Assembly (NCBI RefSeq): GCF_002101705.1
Contig: NZ_LQPC01000019.1
Span: forward strand, 62,001-126,000
Reading direction: 5' to 3'
DNA: 64,000 bases
From: Mycolicibacterium iranicum
GTDB taxonomy: Bacteria; Actinomycetota; Actinomycetes; Mycobacteriales; Mycobacteriaceae
The notes beneath the pieces are model-generated. The model saw only the letters and a program-made list of their open reading frames with translations. It made no database searches and was not told where the DNA came from. This document shows positions 25,361-34,370 of the stretch, piece after piece (within the stretch, counting starts at the first letter, position 1; each line of letters opens with the position of its first letter). The translations under genes and the position numbers were made by a program.

Positions 25361-25981
25361 ATGCCAACTGAACCAGCGCGGGTGTCTTTCCGCCGGCATG
25401 TGCGCGAAAAGGTTTTGAGGGCGACACGAGAACTCGCCATCGAGAAGGGCTGGGATCAGGTCCGGATGAGCGAGGTTGCCGAATCGGTCGGCGTCTCCCG
25501 CCCGACGTTGTACAAAGAGTTCGGCGACAAACAGGGGCTCGGCGACGCGCTTGTGGTGTCGGAGGGCCAGCGCTTTATGGAAGGCATTCTTGCCGTCCTT
25601 GCCGAACACGTGGGCGACGTGCGGGGCGGCATCACCGCAGCGGTGCAATTCACCCTCTGTGAAGCAGAAGACAGCCCGCTCCTCAAGGCAGTTCTGACGT
25701 CCAACCCTTCGGGGAATGATCGCGGTGGCTCGTCGTCTACTGGAGTCCTACCTCTTCTGCCGACGTCGGCTTCCCTGCTTCAGCTCTGCTCCGCGGCTCT
25801 GATCACGTGGTTTAACGACCACTTCGACGATCTCGATCCCGAAGACGTTGAGGAGGTCGCAGATGTTCTGGTGCGACTGACAGTGAGTCATGTTGTACTC
25901 CCAGCCGCGGACATCGCCACCACCGGTGAGCGGATCTCCCGCGTAGCACTCAGGTACCTGGGAGTTGTCCACAGTTTGTAA
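25361..25981 (+). CDS. TetR family transcriptional regulator
   Basis: The 206-residue protein has a helix-turn-helix at about 14-60, with WDQVRMSEVAESVGVSRPTLYKEFGDKQGLGDALV. The C-terminal half contains unusually hydrophobic ligand-pocket segments around SASLLQLCSAALITWF. It lies 51 bases after the alpha/beta hydrolase in the same direction and converges on the ferredoxin reductase gene, so it may be the last gene of the thioesterase-hydrolase unit. Ligand and targets unknown. Confidence 0.87.
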   Translation: MPTEPARVSFRRHVREKVLRATRELAIEKGWDQVRMSEVAESVGVSRPTLYKEFGDKQGLGDALVVSEGQRFMEGILAVLAEHVGDVRGGITAAVQFTLCEAEDSPLLKAVLTSNPSGNDRGGSSSTGVLPLLPTSASLLQLCSAALITWFNDHFDDLDPEDVEEVADVLVRLTVSHVVLPAADIATTGERISRVALRYLGVVHSL

Positions 25982-25997
25982 CTAGCAAGCTCTCGTG

Positions 25998-27197
25998 TCA
26001 GATCGAGCCGGCGAGGAGCTCTGAGCGGTCAACTCGGAGCTGCTGGCTGATGGCCCGCTTACTGAACATGAAATCGCGAGGACGGTTGACGCAGTCGGCG
26101 GCGATGAGTTCACGATCGCGGAAGTAGAAGCAGCTGAAGTCACGGTCACGCGACGGGTCGCCGCTGAAGACCACTTCGTCGTATCCGGTGTTGAGACCGG
26201 CGATCTGGAGTTTGAGATCGTACTGGTCGGACCAGAACCACGGAAGCGCAGCGATTGCGCTGTGTTTTCCGCAGATTGTCGCCGCAGCGATCTTGGCCTG
26301 CTCGCCGGCGCTCGATACGGATTCCAAACGAATACGCGAGCCGTATCGAGCCATGGTGTGGCTGGTGCAGTCGCCGGCGGCCACGATGTCGGGGTCGCTG
26401 GTGCGGGCCTGGTCGTCGATCACGATGCCGTTGTCGACGGATAATCCTGCGGCCGAGGCGAGCTCGGTGTTCGGCACCACACCGACGCCGACGATGACCA
26501 AGTCGGCGGGGATCGGTTCGCCGCCTGCCAGCACGACCTCCTGCACTCTGCCGTTGCCGGAGAAGGCTTCGACGAGAGCGTGTGTTCGGATCTCCACTCC
26601 CTCGCCGTTGTGGATTCGGGTGTAAAACGCGGAAACCTCCGGCGCGGTGACCCGTTCGAGTACACGCTCGGTTGCCTCGAGGACGGTGACGTTCATGCCG
26701 AGCGAACACAGCGAGGCCGCCGTTTCCAACCCGATGTAACCGCCGCCCACGATCACAACCCTCCGACCCGGTGTAGCGGCGGCACGGATCAACTCGACGT
26801 CTGCAGCGGTACGCAGGTAGTGAATTCCGGGAAGATCCACCCCTGGTGTGGGGAGTCGTCTGGCCCTTGCGCCGGTGCACAACGCGAGCTTGGTGTACGT
26901 CAGCGTGTCGCCGGTGCTCAGAGACACACGCTTGGCACTCCGGTGGATCGCCTCCACGGTCGCATTCAAGAGTCGAATGTGCTGCTTTTCGTAGAAATCA
27001 GCGCCGCGAATCAGGAGGTCGTCGAGGCCGTTCTTGCCGGCCAGGTATCCCTTCGACAACGGAGGCCGGTGGTAGGGCAGTCCCCCCTCGTCGCCGATGA
27101 GCACGACCTCCCCAGACCACCCCTCCCTTCGAAGATTAGCTGCCAACTGCGCGCCGGCGTGGCTCGCGCCGACGATCACCGCTCGTTCGGGAGTCAC
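25998..27197 (-). CDS. FAD-dependent ferredoxin reductase of the CYP153 system
   Basis: The 399-residue flavoprotein is of the putidaredoxin/rubredoxin reductase class. The FAD loop is VIVGASHAGAQLAANLR, the NAD loop VVIVGGGYIGLETAASL, and the second FAD motif DPDIVAAGDCTSH. The C-terminal domain has the expected LPWFWSDQYDLKLQIAG. It begins with a GTG overlapping the P450 stop, so it is translated with the P450. It passes electrons from NADH to the encoded [2Fe-2S] ferredoxin for P450 turnover. Confidence 0.92.
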   Translation of the reverse strand: MTPERAVIVGASHAGAQLAANLRREGWSGEVVLIGDEGGLPYHRPPLSKGYLAGKNGLDDLLIRGADFYEKQHIRLLNATVEAIHRSAKRVSLSTGDTLTYTKLALCTGARARRLPTPGVDLPGIHYLRTAADVELIRAAATPGRRVVIVGGGYIGLETAASLCSLGMNVTVLEATERVLERVTAPEVSAFYTRIHNGEGVEIRTHALVEAFSGNGRVQEVVLAGGEPIPADLVIVGVGVVPNTELASAAGLSVDNGIVIDDQARTSDPDIVAAGDCTSHTMARYGSRIRLESVSSAGEQAKIAAATICGKHSAIAALPWFWSDQYDLKLQIAGLNTGYDEVVFSGDPSRDRDFSCFYFRDRELIAADCVNRPRDFMFSKRAISQQLRVDRSELLAGSI

Positions 27198-28582
27198 GCA
27201 CTTGGCCTGGGAGTGAGGCGAACCATCAGCTTGCTGATACCCCTGACGAAATTCGATTGCACATACTCGGGTTCGCCGACCACCTCGATGTTCTCAAAGC
27301 GAGGGAGCAATTCCTCCCACAGGATTCGAAGCTGCAACTCAGCAAGTCGGTTTCCCATGCACCTGTGCACGCCGAACCCGAACGAGATGTGATTGCGGGC
27401 GTTGCTCCTATCGATGATCAACTCATCGGCCCGCTCGAAGACACGCTCATCGCGGTTACCAGAGGCGTACCACATCACGACCTTGTCGCCCTTGCGGATG
27501 AATTGCCCGTTCAACATGATGTCTTTTTTCGCGACTCGGCGCATGTACGCCAACGGGGTCTGCCAGCGAATGATCTCGGATACCATGTTGGGAATCAGGT
27601 CAGGGTTCGCCTTCAACTTCTCGAACTGATCGGGGAACTGGTTCAAGGCGAGAACCCCTCCGCTCATCGAGTTGCGAGTCGTGTCGTTTCCCCCGACGAT
27701 CAGCAGTACCAAATTGCCGAGGAATTCCATCGGGCGGTCGATGAGATCCTTAGTGTCCTCGTTGGCCTGCAGCATCGTGATCAGATCGAAGCCCGGTCGC
27801 TCCCCGTTGGCGGTACGGGCCGCCTTGTCATGCCAGAGAGCGCTGAGACCCTTCGCCATGTCGACCATGCCACGAAACACTCTGTCGTTGTCGGAAGGAC
27901 CACCATTGGCTTGCTCCATGGAGGTGGCGAGGTCCGACCATTCCACGAGCTTGTGCCGCTGCTCGTACGGGAAGTCCAGCAGGGTCGCGAGCATGCGCGC
28001 TGTCAGTTCGATGGAGACGTGGTGCACCCAATTGAACGGCTGATCCACCGGTAGATCGTCCAGCACTTCCTGGACACGCGAGCGGATCAGCCCCTCCATC
28101 TCGCGCAGGTTCTTCGGCGCGACAACCCCTTGGACGGAAGCGCGCTGCAAGTCGTGTTGTGGCGGATCCATCGCGATGAACATGGCGATGTCCATGAAGC
28201 GGGGCGGTCTCCCGATGATGATGAACGGCTCTGCGGAGAAAGCCTCGTGGTTCTTGTCGACGGCGATGATGTCCGCGTGGCGGGTCACCGACCAGAACGG
28301 GCCGAACGCACTGTGAGCCTGGTAGTGCACCGGCGCCTCGTTGCGCACGCGTTCGAAGTAGGACTTCCAGCGGCCTTGGCGGTAGAGGAACGGGTTGCTG
28401 AGATCGATGTCGGCGATATCAACGTCCTCGACCGGAGGAATGGGCGTCTCGGTGAAGATCTTCTTACCATTGGTTCCGGTTACCCACCGGCGTGTCTTGT
28501 CGTAGAGGTGTGCGCCGCGGATTTGCAGCTCCAGAGGCACGGCAGACTGGGCTTTGGCGGCCACTGCCGCGGGAATACTCAT
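27194..28582 (-). CDS. CYP153-type cytochrome P450 alkane/fatty-acid hydroxylase
   Basis: The ATG at 28582 is preceded by GGAGGA at good spacing and gives 462 residues; another ATG lies 7 codons upstream. The I-helix reads LLIVGGNDTTRNSMSGG, the ExxR is EIIRWQ, and the haem ligand is C408 in FGFGVHRCMGNRLAEL. These together are characteristic of CYP153, which hydroxylates terminal carbons of medium-chain alkanes and related compounds. Genes for its ferredoxin and reductase flank it in one operon. Subfamily and chain-length preference cannot be decided by eye; CYP153A is the first choice. Confidence 0.9.
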   Translation of the reverse strand: MSIPAAVAAKAQSAVPLELQIRGAHLYDKTRRWVTGTNGKKIFTETPIPPVEDVDIADIDLSNPFLYRQGRWKSYFERVRNEAPVHYQAHSAFGPFWSVTRHADIIAVDKNHEAFSAEPFIIIGRPPRFMDIAMFIAMDPPQHDLQRASVQGVVAPKNLREMEGLIRSRVQEVLDDLPVDQPFNWVHHVSIELTARMLATLLDFPYEQRHKLVEWSDLATSMEQANGGPSDNDRVFRGMVDMAKGLSALWHDKAARTANGERPGFDLITMLQANEDTKDLIDRPMEFLGNLVLLIVGGNDTTRNSMSGGVLALNQFPDQFEKLKANPDLIPNMVSEIIRWQTPLAYMRRVAKKDIMLNGQFIRKGDKVVMWYASGNRDERVFERADELIIDRSNARNHISFGFGVHRCMGNRLAELQLRILWEELLPRFENIEVVGEPEYVQSNFVRGISKLMVRLTPRPSA

Positions 28583-28612
28583 TATTGTTTCCTCCAAATC
28601 CATGACGTTGTT

Positions 28613-28933
28613 TCAGAGCTGGAACTCAGGTAGCTCGACCGTCAAGCCATCCCATGCCTCGGAGGCGGACATCTGGCAAGACAGCCTCGACGTCCGCTGA
28701 CGCTCGGGGTTCATCGCGAGCATCTCCTCTTCGTTGGCGCCGCAGAGTCCCACCGTGTCCGACCACTCGGGAGCGACGATCACGTGGCACGTTCCGCATG
28801 CGGCTTCCCCTCCACAATCGCCGTCGATGCCGGGCACCGCGTTGTTGACCGCAACCTGCATCAAGGACTGCCCTTCGGCCAAGGGGGCTTCGTACTTCTC
28901 GCCGTCGTGAGAGACGAAGGTGACGACTGCCAT
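28613..28933 (-). CDS. [2Fe-2S] ferredoxin of the CYP153 system
   Basis: The 106-residue adrenodoxin/putidaredoxin-type ferredoxin has cluster ligands C40, C46, C49 and C86 in the spacing CGGEAACGTC and RLSCQM. It is the first gene of the operon, preceded by GGAGAG at good distance, and ends 30 bases before the P450 start. Its function is electron transfer from the reductase to the P450. Confidence 0.94.
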   Translation of the reverse strand: MAVVTFVSHDGEKYEAPLAEGQSLMQVAVNNAVPGIDGDCGGEAACGTCHVIVAPEWSDTVGLCGANEEEMLAMNPERQRTSRLSCQMSASEAWDGLTVELPEFQL

Positions 28934-29047
28934 GATTAACTCTCCTCAATTTGGAACTCCTCTATTTAGCGTTGTCGCGCGTGACCAGCGTCGCTAGGCT
29001 CGCAGGAGTCAAAAAGTTGTGTTTTTAGCTCACGCGCAGGGAGGCAC

Positions 29048-30052
29048 GTGAAACTCGACGACTCGGGTATGCCAGCGCTGGCTTTCCTGCAGATGCTGGA
29101 CAGTGAGGCGCTGGGGCATGACGCCAGCATTGCGCTCCGCAGCATCATGGTTCGCGAGCACGTTACCGAGTCGATGTTGGTGGGTCGCGACGCGCAGGTC
29201 CCCTTACGGTGGTTCAGGGAGATATATTCCGATTTCGATTGTGATCAGGGAACCCGTCTGGGTTTCGCGTTCGCTGAACACGCCAAACTGACGTCCTTTG
29301 GGGCACTCAGTGTTCCCTTGGTCAGCGCGGGCTCGGTAGCCGAGGTTGTCGAGTTGCTTGCTTATCTGCCGGTGATCACCACAGCCCTCAGCCCGACGTT
29401 CCATTCGACGGAACGCGGCCTCACGATCGGGCTCACCGGTCGCACCGGTGACGCGGGCCTGAACTGCCTGGCCGTCACCTACGGTGGGCTGGCGCTGTTG
29501 CGTCTGCTCGACATGCTCGCGGGTGCCGTACCGAATATTGAACTGCATTTAAGTCATTCAGCGCCGGAGTCGTGGGTTCTTCATGACGAAGTGTTGGCGG
29601 GTCGGATCTTCTTCGACGCCCCCAGCTCGTTCGTCCACGTTCCCGCGGCTTCGCTCGAGGAGGTCTGTCGATTCTCCGATCCTGTGGCGTACCGGATTGC
29701 CGTCACCGATTTGCAGCGAACTCTCGATCAACGACGTGACACGTCGGTCTCCGAAAAAGTAAGGGACCTGCTCGAAAAAGATCCCGGAAAAACGAACATC
29801 AGCCGGACGGCGGGCGAGCTTTCGATATCCCCGAGCACGTTGAAGCGGCGCCTCCGCGAAGAGGGGACCACCTTTCGCGAATTGCGTCAGTCGTTCTTGC
29901 GGGAGCGAGCAATTCTGCGACTTCTCGACAGATCGTTGTCTGTAAGCGAGATCGCGGCAGAACTCGGGTACGCGGAGCTCACGAACTTCACACATGCCTT
30001 CAAACGGTGGACCGGTCGTTCACCGCGCCACTTCAGAAAAACGCGCGACTGA
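29048..30052 (+). CDS. AraC family transcriptional regulator of the CYP153 operon
   Basis: The 334-residue protein has an N-terminal ligand-binding domain of the AraC variety seen in OruR/ArgR-like regulators (LRWFREIYSDFDCDQGTRLG). The C-terminal double helix-turn-helix covers about 235-330 (AGELSISPSTLKRRLREEG and VSEIAAELGYAELTNFTHAFKRWTG). GTG start with GGGAGG upstream. It is divergent from the ferredoxin-P450-reductase operon across a 114-base gap, the usual layout for AraC activators of alkane hydroxylases. The gap has TAGCG/CGCTA repeats 20 bases apart (28967-28996). Confidence 0.9.
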   Translation: MKLDDSGMPALAFLQMLDSEALGHDASIALRSIMVREHVTESMLVGRDAQVPLRWFREIYSDFDCDQGTRLGFAFAEHAKLTSFGALSVPLVSAGSVAEVVELLAYLPVITTALSPTFHSTERGLTIGLTGRTGDAGLNCLAVTYGGLALLRLLDMLAGAVPNIELHLSHSAPESWVLHDEVLAGRIFFDAPSSFVHVPAASLEEVCRFSDPVAYRIAVTDLQRTLDQRRDTSVSEKVRDLLEKDPGKTNISRTAGELSISPSTLKRRLREEGTTFRELRQSFLRERAILRLLDRSLSVSEIAAELGYAELTNFTHAFKRWTGRSPRHFRKTRD

Positions 30053-30067
30053 GGGCTATAGATCCGC

Positions 30068-30083
30068 CCCGGCGTGTGCCGGG
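30068..30083 (+). terminator. Hairpin 16 bases after the AraC gene
   Basis: CCCGGC-gtgt-GCCGGG is a perfect 6-base stem with a 4-base loop just downstream of the AraC stop. It has no T-run, as is normal for mycobacterial terminators. Beyond it, the 280-base gap to 30333 holds no gene I can support; the promoter of the following operon must lie there. Confidence 0.4.
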
Positions 30084-30332
30084 CGACCATCGGAACCAGC
30101 GGGCTTCACGATCGGCCTCATCTGTCACCTGGACATCGTCGAGAAACGACACGATCGGCGCGGGTTTCGGTCATCGCAGCACCCTCTTGGGAAGAGGCGC
30201 AAGGACATTCCAGAGAATCCATACCGCGCTAGCGGCGGGTGCGGGCGGGGGTGACGCGGACCTCTAGGCACGCTATGCTAACCGTCGTTCACGTCGGGAC
30301 CGGCGTTGGACGCGTGGTCGAGAGGAGTCCGG

Positions 30333-31499
30333 ATGCCACACGACCAGCCGGCCATCATCGGTGCCGCCGAACTCGCTCCAGGGAGAAACGTTCCGTACAC
30401 CTCCACTGAATTGCATGTGCGCGCCGCGGTCGCGGCTCTCGCCGACGCAGGGGTGGTCCCAGACGAGGTCGACGGTCTGGTGTGCGCCGGGCCGATGACG
30501 AACGAGGGTTCGATCTTCCTGTCCGAGGACCTCATGGACTATCTCGGGCTGCACAATCTGAAACTTCAGATGACCTGTCAGCTTGGCGGCGGGACCCATC
30601 TCGCCATGACGCGCATGGCGAGTAACGTCATCGCCCGGGGCGAGGCCGAGACGGTGCTGGTCGTGTCGGCGGGCAAGTTTCCACCGATCCGCGATGGCGG
30701 GCGCGAACTGATGGCGCTGGTGTGTGACCACGCGTTCGAGATGCCCTATGGACCGTCCGTGCCGGCGCTCTACGGTTTGATCGCGCAGGCCTGGATGCAC
30801 GAGACGGGACAGGGCAAGGCGGACATCGCCGAGGTCACCGTGTCGCAGGACCGTTGGGCCGCACTGAACCCCGCGGCTATCGCGCACGGCGCTCAACGCC
30901 TGACTGTGGAGGACGTGCTGGCGTCCCGGCCGATCGCCGGGCCGTTCCACTTCTACCACTGCTCGATTCCCTGCGAGGGCGGTGGCGCGCTGGTGCTGGG
31001 CTCGGCCCGCCGGGCTCGCGCGGGCAAGCACCGGCCGGTGCATTTGCTGGGCTTTGGAGAGGGTCACACCCACGGTTTTCTGACCTCGCTGGCCCGGCCG
31101 GGTCGTACCGGGGCCGCCCGTTCGGGTCCGATGGCCTTTGAGCGCTCCGGACGGGCGCCGGCCGACGTCGACATCGCTTTGCTCTACGACGCCTTCGCCT
31201 CCAACCCGGCGATGATCCTTGAGGAGGCGGGTTTCGTGAAGCCCGGTGGGGCAGGCGATTTCTACCGTGACGGCTGCGCCGATCCGGGGGGCGACCTTCC
31301 GGTGAACACCGACGGCGGCCTAATCCGGTTCGGGCACACCGGGACCTCCTCTGGCATTTCGCAGATCCTTGAGGGTTACTGGCAGTTGTCCGGTCGCGCC
31401 GAGGGCCGTCAGGTGCCCGGGGCGGATACCGCGTTCGTGCACAGCTACGGCTCGATGCTGTGCAGTCACGTCAGCATGGTGATGGAGGGAGCGTCATGA
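30333..31499 (+). CDS. Thiolase-like lipid-transfer protein
   Basis: The ATG at 30333 follows GAGAGGAG and gives 388 residues. Thiolase-fold elements are seen: MTCQLGGGTHLAMTRMASNVIARGEAETVLVVSAG, the late GHTGTSSGISQILEGYWQL and VHSYGSMLCSHVSMVMEG. The usual nucleophile position reads CQLGG rather than CASG. In actinobacteria such proteins pair with DUF35 zinc-ribbon/OB proteins, as happens here with a 4-base overlap. Known partners of this type (for example Ltp2 in steroid side-chain loss) act as retro-aldolases; this reaction is a suggestion only. First gene of a ten-gene overlapping operon. Confidence 0.82.
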   Translation: MPHDQPAIIGAAELAPGRNVPYTSTELHVRAAVAALADAGVVPDEVDGLVCAGPMTNEGSIFLSEDLMDYLGLHNLKLQMTCQLGGGTHLAMTRMASNVIARGEAETVLVVSAGKFPPIRDGGRELMALVCDHAFEMPYGPSVPALYGLIAQAWMHETGQGKADIAEVTVSQDRWAALNPAAIAHGAQRLTVEDVLASRPIAGPFHFYHCSIPCEGGGALVLGSARRARAGKHRPVHLLGFGEGHTHGFLTSLARPGRTGAARSGPMAFERSGRAPADVDIALLYDAFASNPAMILEEAGFVKPGGAGDFYRDGCADPGGDLPVNTDGGLIRFGHTGTSSGISQILEGYWQLSGRAEGRQVPGADTAFVHSYGSMLCSHVSMVMEGAS

Positions 31500-31933
31500 C
31501 CGCAGCTTCGAGTTCTCTCGACGGTCTGCACGATCCTGAGGCGCTGCCGCCGCTGACCGATGTCAACCGTCCCTACTTCGCAGCAGCGGCCCGCGGTGTA
31601 CTCGTCTTCCAGCGGTGCGCGAACGACCACCCTTTCCTCTACCCGCGGCTGGTGTGTCCCGTCTGCCATGACGGTGAGTTGGCCTGGGAGACCGCGGCGG
31701 GTACTGGTGAGATCGTCAGTTTCGCGCCGGTGTACCGCCCCCCGTGGGACTCGTTCCCGCGCAGCGAGCCGTACGTCGTCGTGCTCGTTCGTCTGGACGA
31801 GGGGCCGCAGTTGTTGGCCAGTCTCGAGGGCGTGGCCCCAGATGAAGTTGCGATCGGGGCGAGAGTGCGCGCAGTGTTCGAGCGGGTGAACGAGGACCTT
31901 GGGCTGGTCCGATTCAGGCTGGCGGCGTCGTGA
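31496..31933 (+). CDS. DUF35 zinc-ribbon/OB-fold protein
   Basis: The 145-residue protein has a short helical start, a zinc-ribbon region with FQRCANDHPFLYPRLVCPVCHDGELAW and an OB-fold from about 65 (GTGEIVSFAPVYRP, PYVVVLVRLDEGPQLLASL). The first half of the ribbon has C-x3-H instead of the usual CxxC. In established DUF35-thiolase pairs this subunit binds acyl-CoA and is needed for activity of the thiolase-like partner, which is the gene immediately upstream. Confidence 0.88.
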   Translation: MTAASSSLDGLHDPEALPPLTDVNRPYFAAAARGVLVFQRCANDHPFLYPRLVCPVCHDGELAWETAAGTGEIVSFAPVYRPPWDSFPRSEPYVVVLVRLDEGPQLLASLEGVAPDEVAIGARVRAVFERVNEDLGLVRFRLAAS

Positions 31934-32973
31934 CCACGTACGGGGTCTCGGTGCTCGGCGCGGACTTGGCCACCCTTGTCGAGACCGCCGAGGCTACCGA
32001 CCTCGCCGGCTTCGACGCCGCCTGGGCCTCGGAGTTCTACTCGCGCTCCGGCTCGATCTCGATGGCCGCGATGGCCGCGCGCACAAAGCGCTGCCGCATC
32101 GGGTCGTCGATCCTGTATGGCGTCGGGCGCAGCCCGCTCGTGCTCGCCACCGAGGCGCGTGACCTCGACGAGCTTTCAGGCGGGCGCGTCGTACTCGGGC
32201 TCGGCAACGGTACACGCCGCATGATGAGCGACTGGCACGGCGTGGAGGACACCTCCGCTCCCGCTCTGCGCATGGAGGAGCTGGTCCCGCTCGTGCGTCG
32301 GATCTGGAACCTGCACGAGGGCCCCGTGCGCCATGAGGGGCGCTTCTACCGGATGAATCTCGTCCCAACCGGCGACGTCGCGCCGCCGAAGCGAGCGATC
32401 CCGATCATCACCGCGGGCGTGCGTCCGCGGATGTGCGAGGTGGCAGGGCGCGTAGCCGACGGGTTGGCTGGTCATCCGCTGTTCACCACGACTTACGTCG
32501 AGGAGGTCGCCCGCCCAGCCGTCGTGCGCGGTGCGGAGCGGGCCGGACGCGATCCCGCCGACATTGAGATCGTCTCGATGGTCATCTGCGCGGTGCACGA
32601 CGACCCACAGATCGCACGTCGTGAGGCCGCGCAGCAGATCGCGTTCTACTCCTCGGTGAAGACCTACGAGCACGTGCTCGACGTCAGCGGTTTCGCCAGG
32701 CAGGCAGCGGCCATCCGCGACGCGTTCGCACGGCGTGACCTGCCGGCCATGTTCGCCGCGGTCACCGACGACATGATCGACGCGATGGCGGTGGCCGGCA
32801 CCGCCGCCGAGGTCCGAGAAGGGCTGCGCCGCTACGAGGGCGTGCTGGACCACATCGTTCTCTACTCACCCTCGATTGGTCTCGCGCCCGAGCGCATCGC
32901 CGAGAACCTCGGCAGCCTCATTCGCGATTGTGCGCCGGCCTTCGCCGGCGGGAAAGGTGACCAGAGTGGCTGA
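31930..32973 (+). CDS. LLM-class (luciferase-like) flavin or F420-dependent oxidoreductase
   Basis: The 347-residue TIM-barrel protein of the bacterial luciferase-like superfamily has FDAAWASEFYSRSGSISMAAMA, RIGSSILYGVGRSPLVLA, LDELSGGRVVLGLGNG and PIITAGVRPRMCEVAGRVADGLAGH. In mycobacteria many of this class use F420 rather than FMN, but that cannot be proven from these motifs. GTG start overlapping the DUF35 stop. Its place in the operon suggests a redox step on an acyl-CoA or the free acid. Confidence 0.87.
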   Translation: MTTYGVSVLGADLATLVETAEATDLAGFDAAWASEFYSRSGSISMAAMAARTKRCRIGSSILYGVGRSPLVLATEARDLDELSGGRVVLGLGNGTRRMMSDWHGVEDTSAPALRMEELVPLVRRIWNLHEGPVRHEGRFYRMNLVPTGDVAPPKRAIPIITAGVRPRMCEVAGRVADGLAGHPLFTTTYVEEVARPAVVRGAERAGRDPADIEIVSMVICAVHDDPQIARREAAQQIAFYSSVKTYEHVLDVSGFARQAAAIRDAFARRDLPAMFAAVTDDMIDAMAVAGTAAEVREGLRRYEGVLDHIVLYSPSIGLAPERIAENLGSLIRDCAPAFAGGKGDQSG

Positions 32974-33424
32974 CGCATCGCTCATCGGGACGCAACTCGG
33001 GAGGACCACGTTTCCCGTCGACCGGTCCAAAGTGCGCGAGTTCGCACTTTCGCTCGGCGACCGCGACCCGATCTACCAGGACGTCGCGGCCGCCCGCGCC
33101 GCCGGCTTCGGCGCGATCCCCGCTCCTCCGACCTTCGTCGTCTCCTCGGCTCACTGGCGCGCCGACGACGACATGTTCGGCGCCCTCGGGCTCGACCTGC
33201 GACGCGTACTGCACGGTGAGTGCGGCTGGGAGTATTTCGCGCCGGTGTTCGTCGGCGACGAGCTCACCGAGACTCGTCGGGTGTCGAACGTGACCAGCCG
33301 CGAGGGGAAGCGCGGCGGCATCATGACAATCGTGACGATCGAGACCGACTTCACCAACCAGCGCGACGAACTCGTCGTGCGCCAGACCGACGTCTTGATC
33401 GAAACCGGAGGCTCCACCCAATGA
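32966..33424 (+). CDS. MaoC-like protein, HadA-type (non-catalytic half)
   Basis: The GTG at 32966 gives 152 residues. The hotdog domain is of the FAS1-like/HadA type: FPVDRSKVREFALSLGDRDPIYQDVAAARAAGFGAIPAPPTFV. The catalytic aspartate-histidine pair of MaoC hydratases is not present in this half. In mycobacteria such subunits pair with a catalytic HadB-type subunit to dehydrate or hydrate (R)-3-hydroxyacyl or enoyl thioesters. That partner is the next gene, overlapping by 4 bases. Confidence 0.85.
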   Translation: MADASLIGTQLGRTTFPVDRSKVREFALSLGDRDPIYQDVAAARAAGFGAIPAPPTFVVSSAHWRADDDMFGALGLDLRRVLHGECGWEYFAPVFVGDELTETRRVSNVTSREGKRGGIMTIVTIETDFTNQRDELVVRQTDVLIETGGSTQ

Positions 33425-33846
33425 CGACATCCCCCGCGCCGGTGGCGTTGGCCATCGGCGACGAGATGCCGACCTCACAGTTCGGCCCGCTGACGCGCTC
33501 GCACATCGTTCGCTACGCCGGCTCCGGCGGCGACTTCAACCCGATCCACCACGACGAAGAGTTCGCCCGCGCGGCCGGCATGCCCGGTGTGTTCGGCATG
33601 GGACTGCTGCACGGCGGTGTGCTCGCGCAGCGGCTGACCGCCTGGGTGGGGCTGGCCAACATCCGCTCGTTCCGCATCCGGTTCACCGGTCAGGTATGGC
33701 CCGGTGACCTGCTCAGCTTCGGCGGCAGGGTCACCGGCGTGCGCGAGGCCGGAGGGCAGCAGGTGGCAGACCTCGAACTCGTGGTCACGCGCCAGACCGG
33801 CGAACCCGCGATAAAGGGGAGCGCCGTCGTGCAGGTGACCCGGTGA
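33421..33846 (+). CDS. MaoC-like (R)-specific hydratase/dehydratase, HadB-type catalytic subunit
   Basis: The 141-residue single hotdog domain carries the hydratase 2 motif YAGSGGDFNPIHHDEEFARAAGMPG, followed by GMGLLHGG. The aspartate and histidine of this motif activate the water. It probably forms a heterodimer with the preceding HadA-type subunit and acts on enoyl-CoAs in this pathway. Overlaps both neighbours by ATGA/GTGA junctions. Confidence 0.87.
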   Translation: MTTSPAPVALAIGDEMPTSQFGPLTRSHIVRYAGSGGDFNPIHHDEEFARAAGMPGVFGMGLLHGGVLAQRLTAWVGLANIRSFRIRFTGQVWPGDLLSFGGRVTGVREAGGQQVADLELVVTRQTGEPAIKGSAVVQVTR

Positions 33847-34370
33847 GCGCGCCAACGAGCGACGTCACCGGCCTCGGGATGACGTTCGGGACCTTCGACG
33901 AAGGCCGGGCGTGGGTCGGTCATCGCTCCGAACCGCGGCATGCGTGGTTCCCGATCGACCGCTCGATGGTGTTGTACTACTGCTCGCTCGTCGAGGACGC
34001 GAACCCCCGTTACTGGGAGGGTGAGGACTGCCCGCCCGGGCTGCTGATGAGCCTCGGCTTCGCGCCGCAGTGGGTGCCCGGGTACCTAGCGCGTGCCGAC
34101 ATGATGTTCGCGCTCAGCGTCCCGTTGCCGGGCCACCACATCATCAACGCCTCGACGACGACGGAGTTCGAACGCCGGCCCCGGGTAGGCGATCACGTGT
34201 CGATCGTGGAGGAGATCGCCTCGATCTCCGAGCCCAAGACGACGCGGGTGGGCACCGGTGTGTTCATCACCACGGTGAGCACCTTCTCCGACCAGCACGG
34301 TGAGGTCATCGGCCGCAACACCAACGTGCTCTTCCGATACGACACCGCCGATAGTGAAGGCGCATCATGA
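33843..34370 (+). CDS. Second MaoC-like protein, HadA-like (N-terminal type)
   Basis: The 175-residue hotdog protein begins at a GTG. It reads WFPIDRSMVLYYCSLVEDANPRYWEG and later TTTEFERRPRVGDHVSIVEEI and GRNTNVLFRY, the last strands of a FAS1-like MaoC half. The catalytic D-x4-H motif is missing. Together with the next gene it forms a second two-gene MaoC set in the same operon, diverged from the first set, so the two are not recent duplicates. Confidence 0.82.
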   Translation: MSAPTSDVTGLGMTFGTFDEGRAWVGHRSEPRHAWFPIDRSMVLYYCSLVEDANPRYWEGEDCPPGLLMSLGFAPQWVPGYLARADMMFALSVPLPGHHIINASTTTEFERRPRVGDHVSIVEEIASISEPKTTRVGTGVFITTVSTFSDQHGEVIGRNTNVLFRYDTADSEGAS

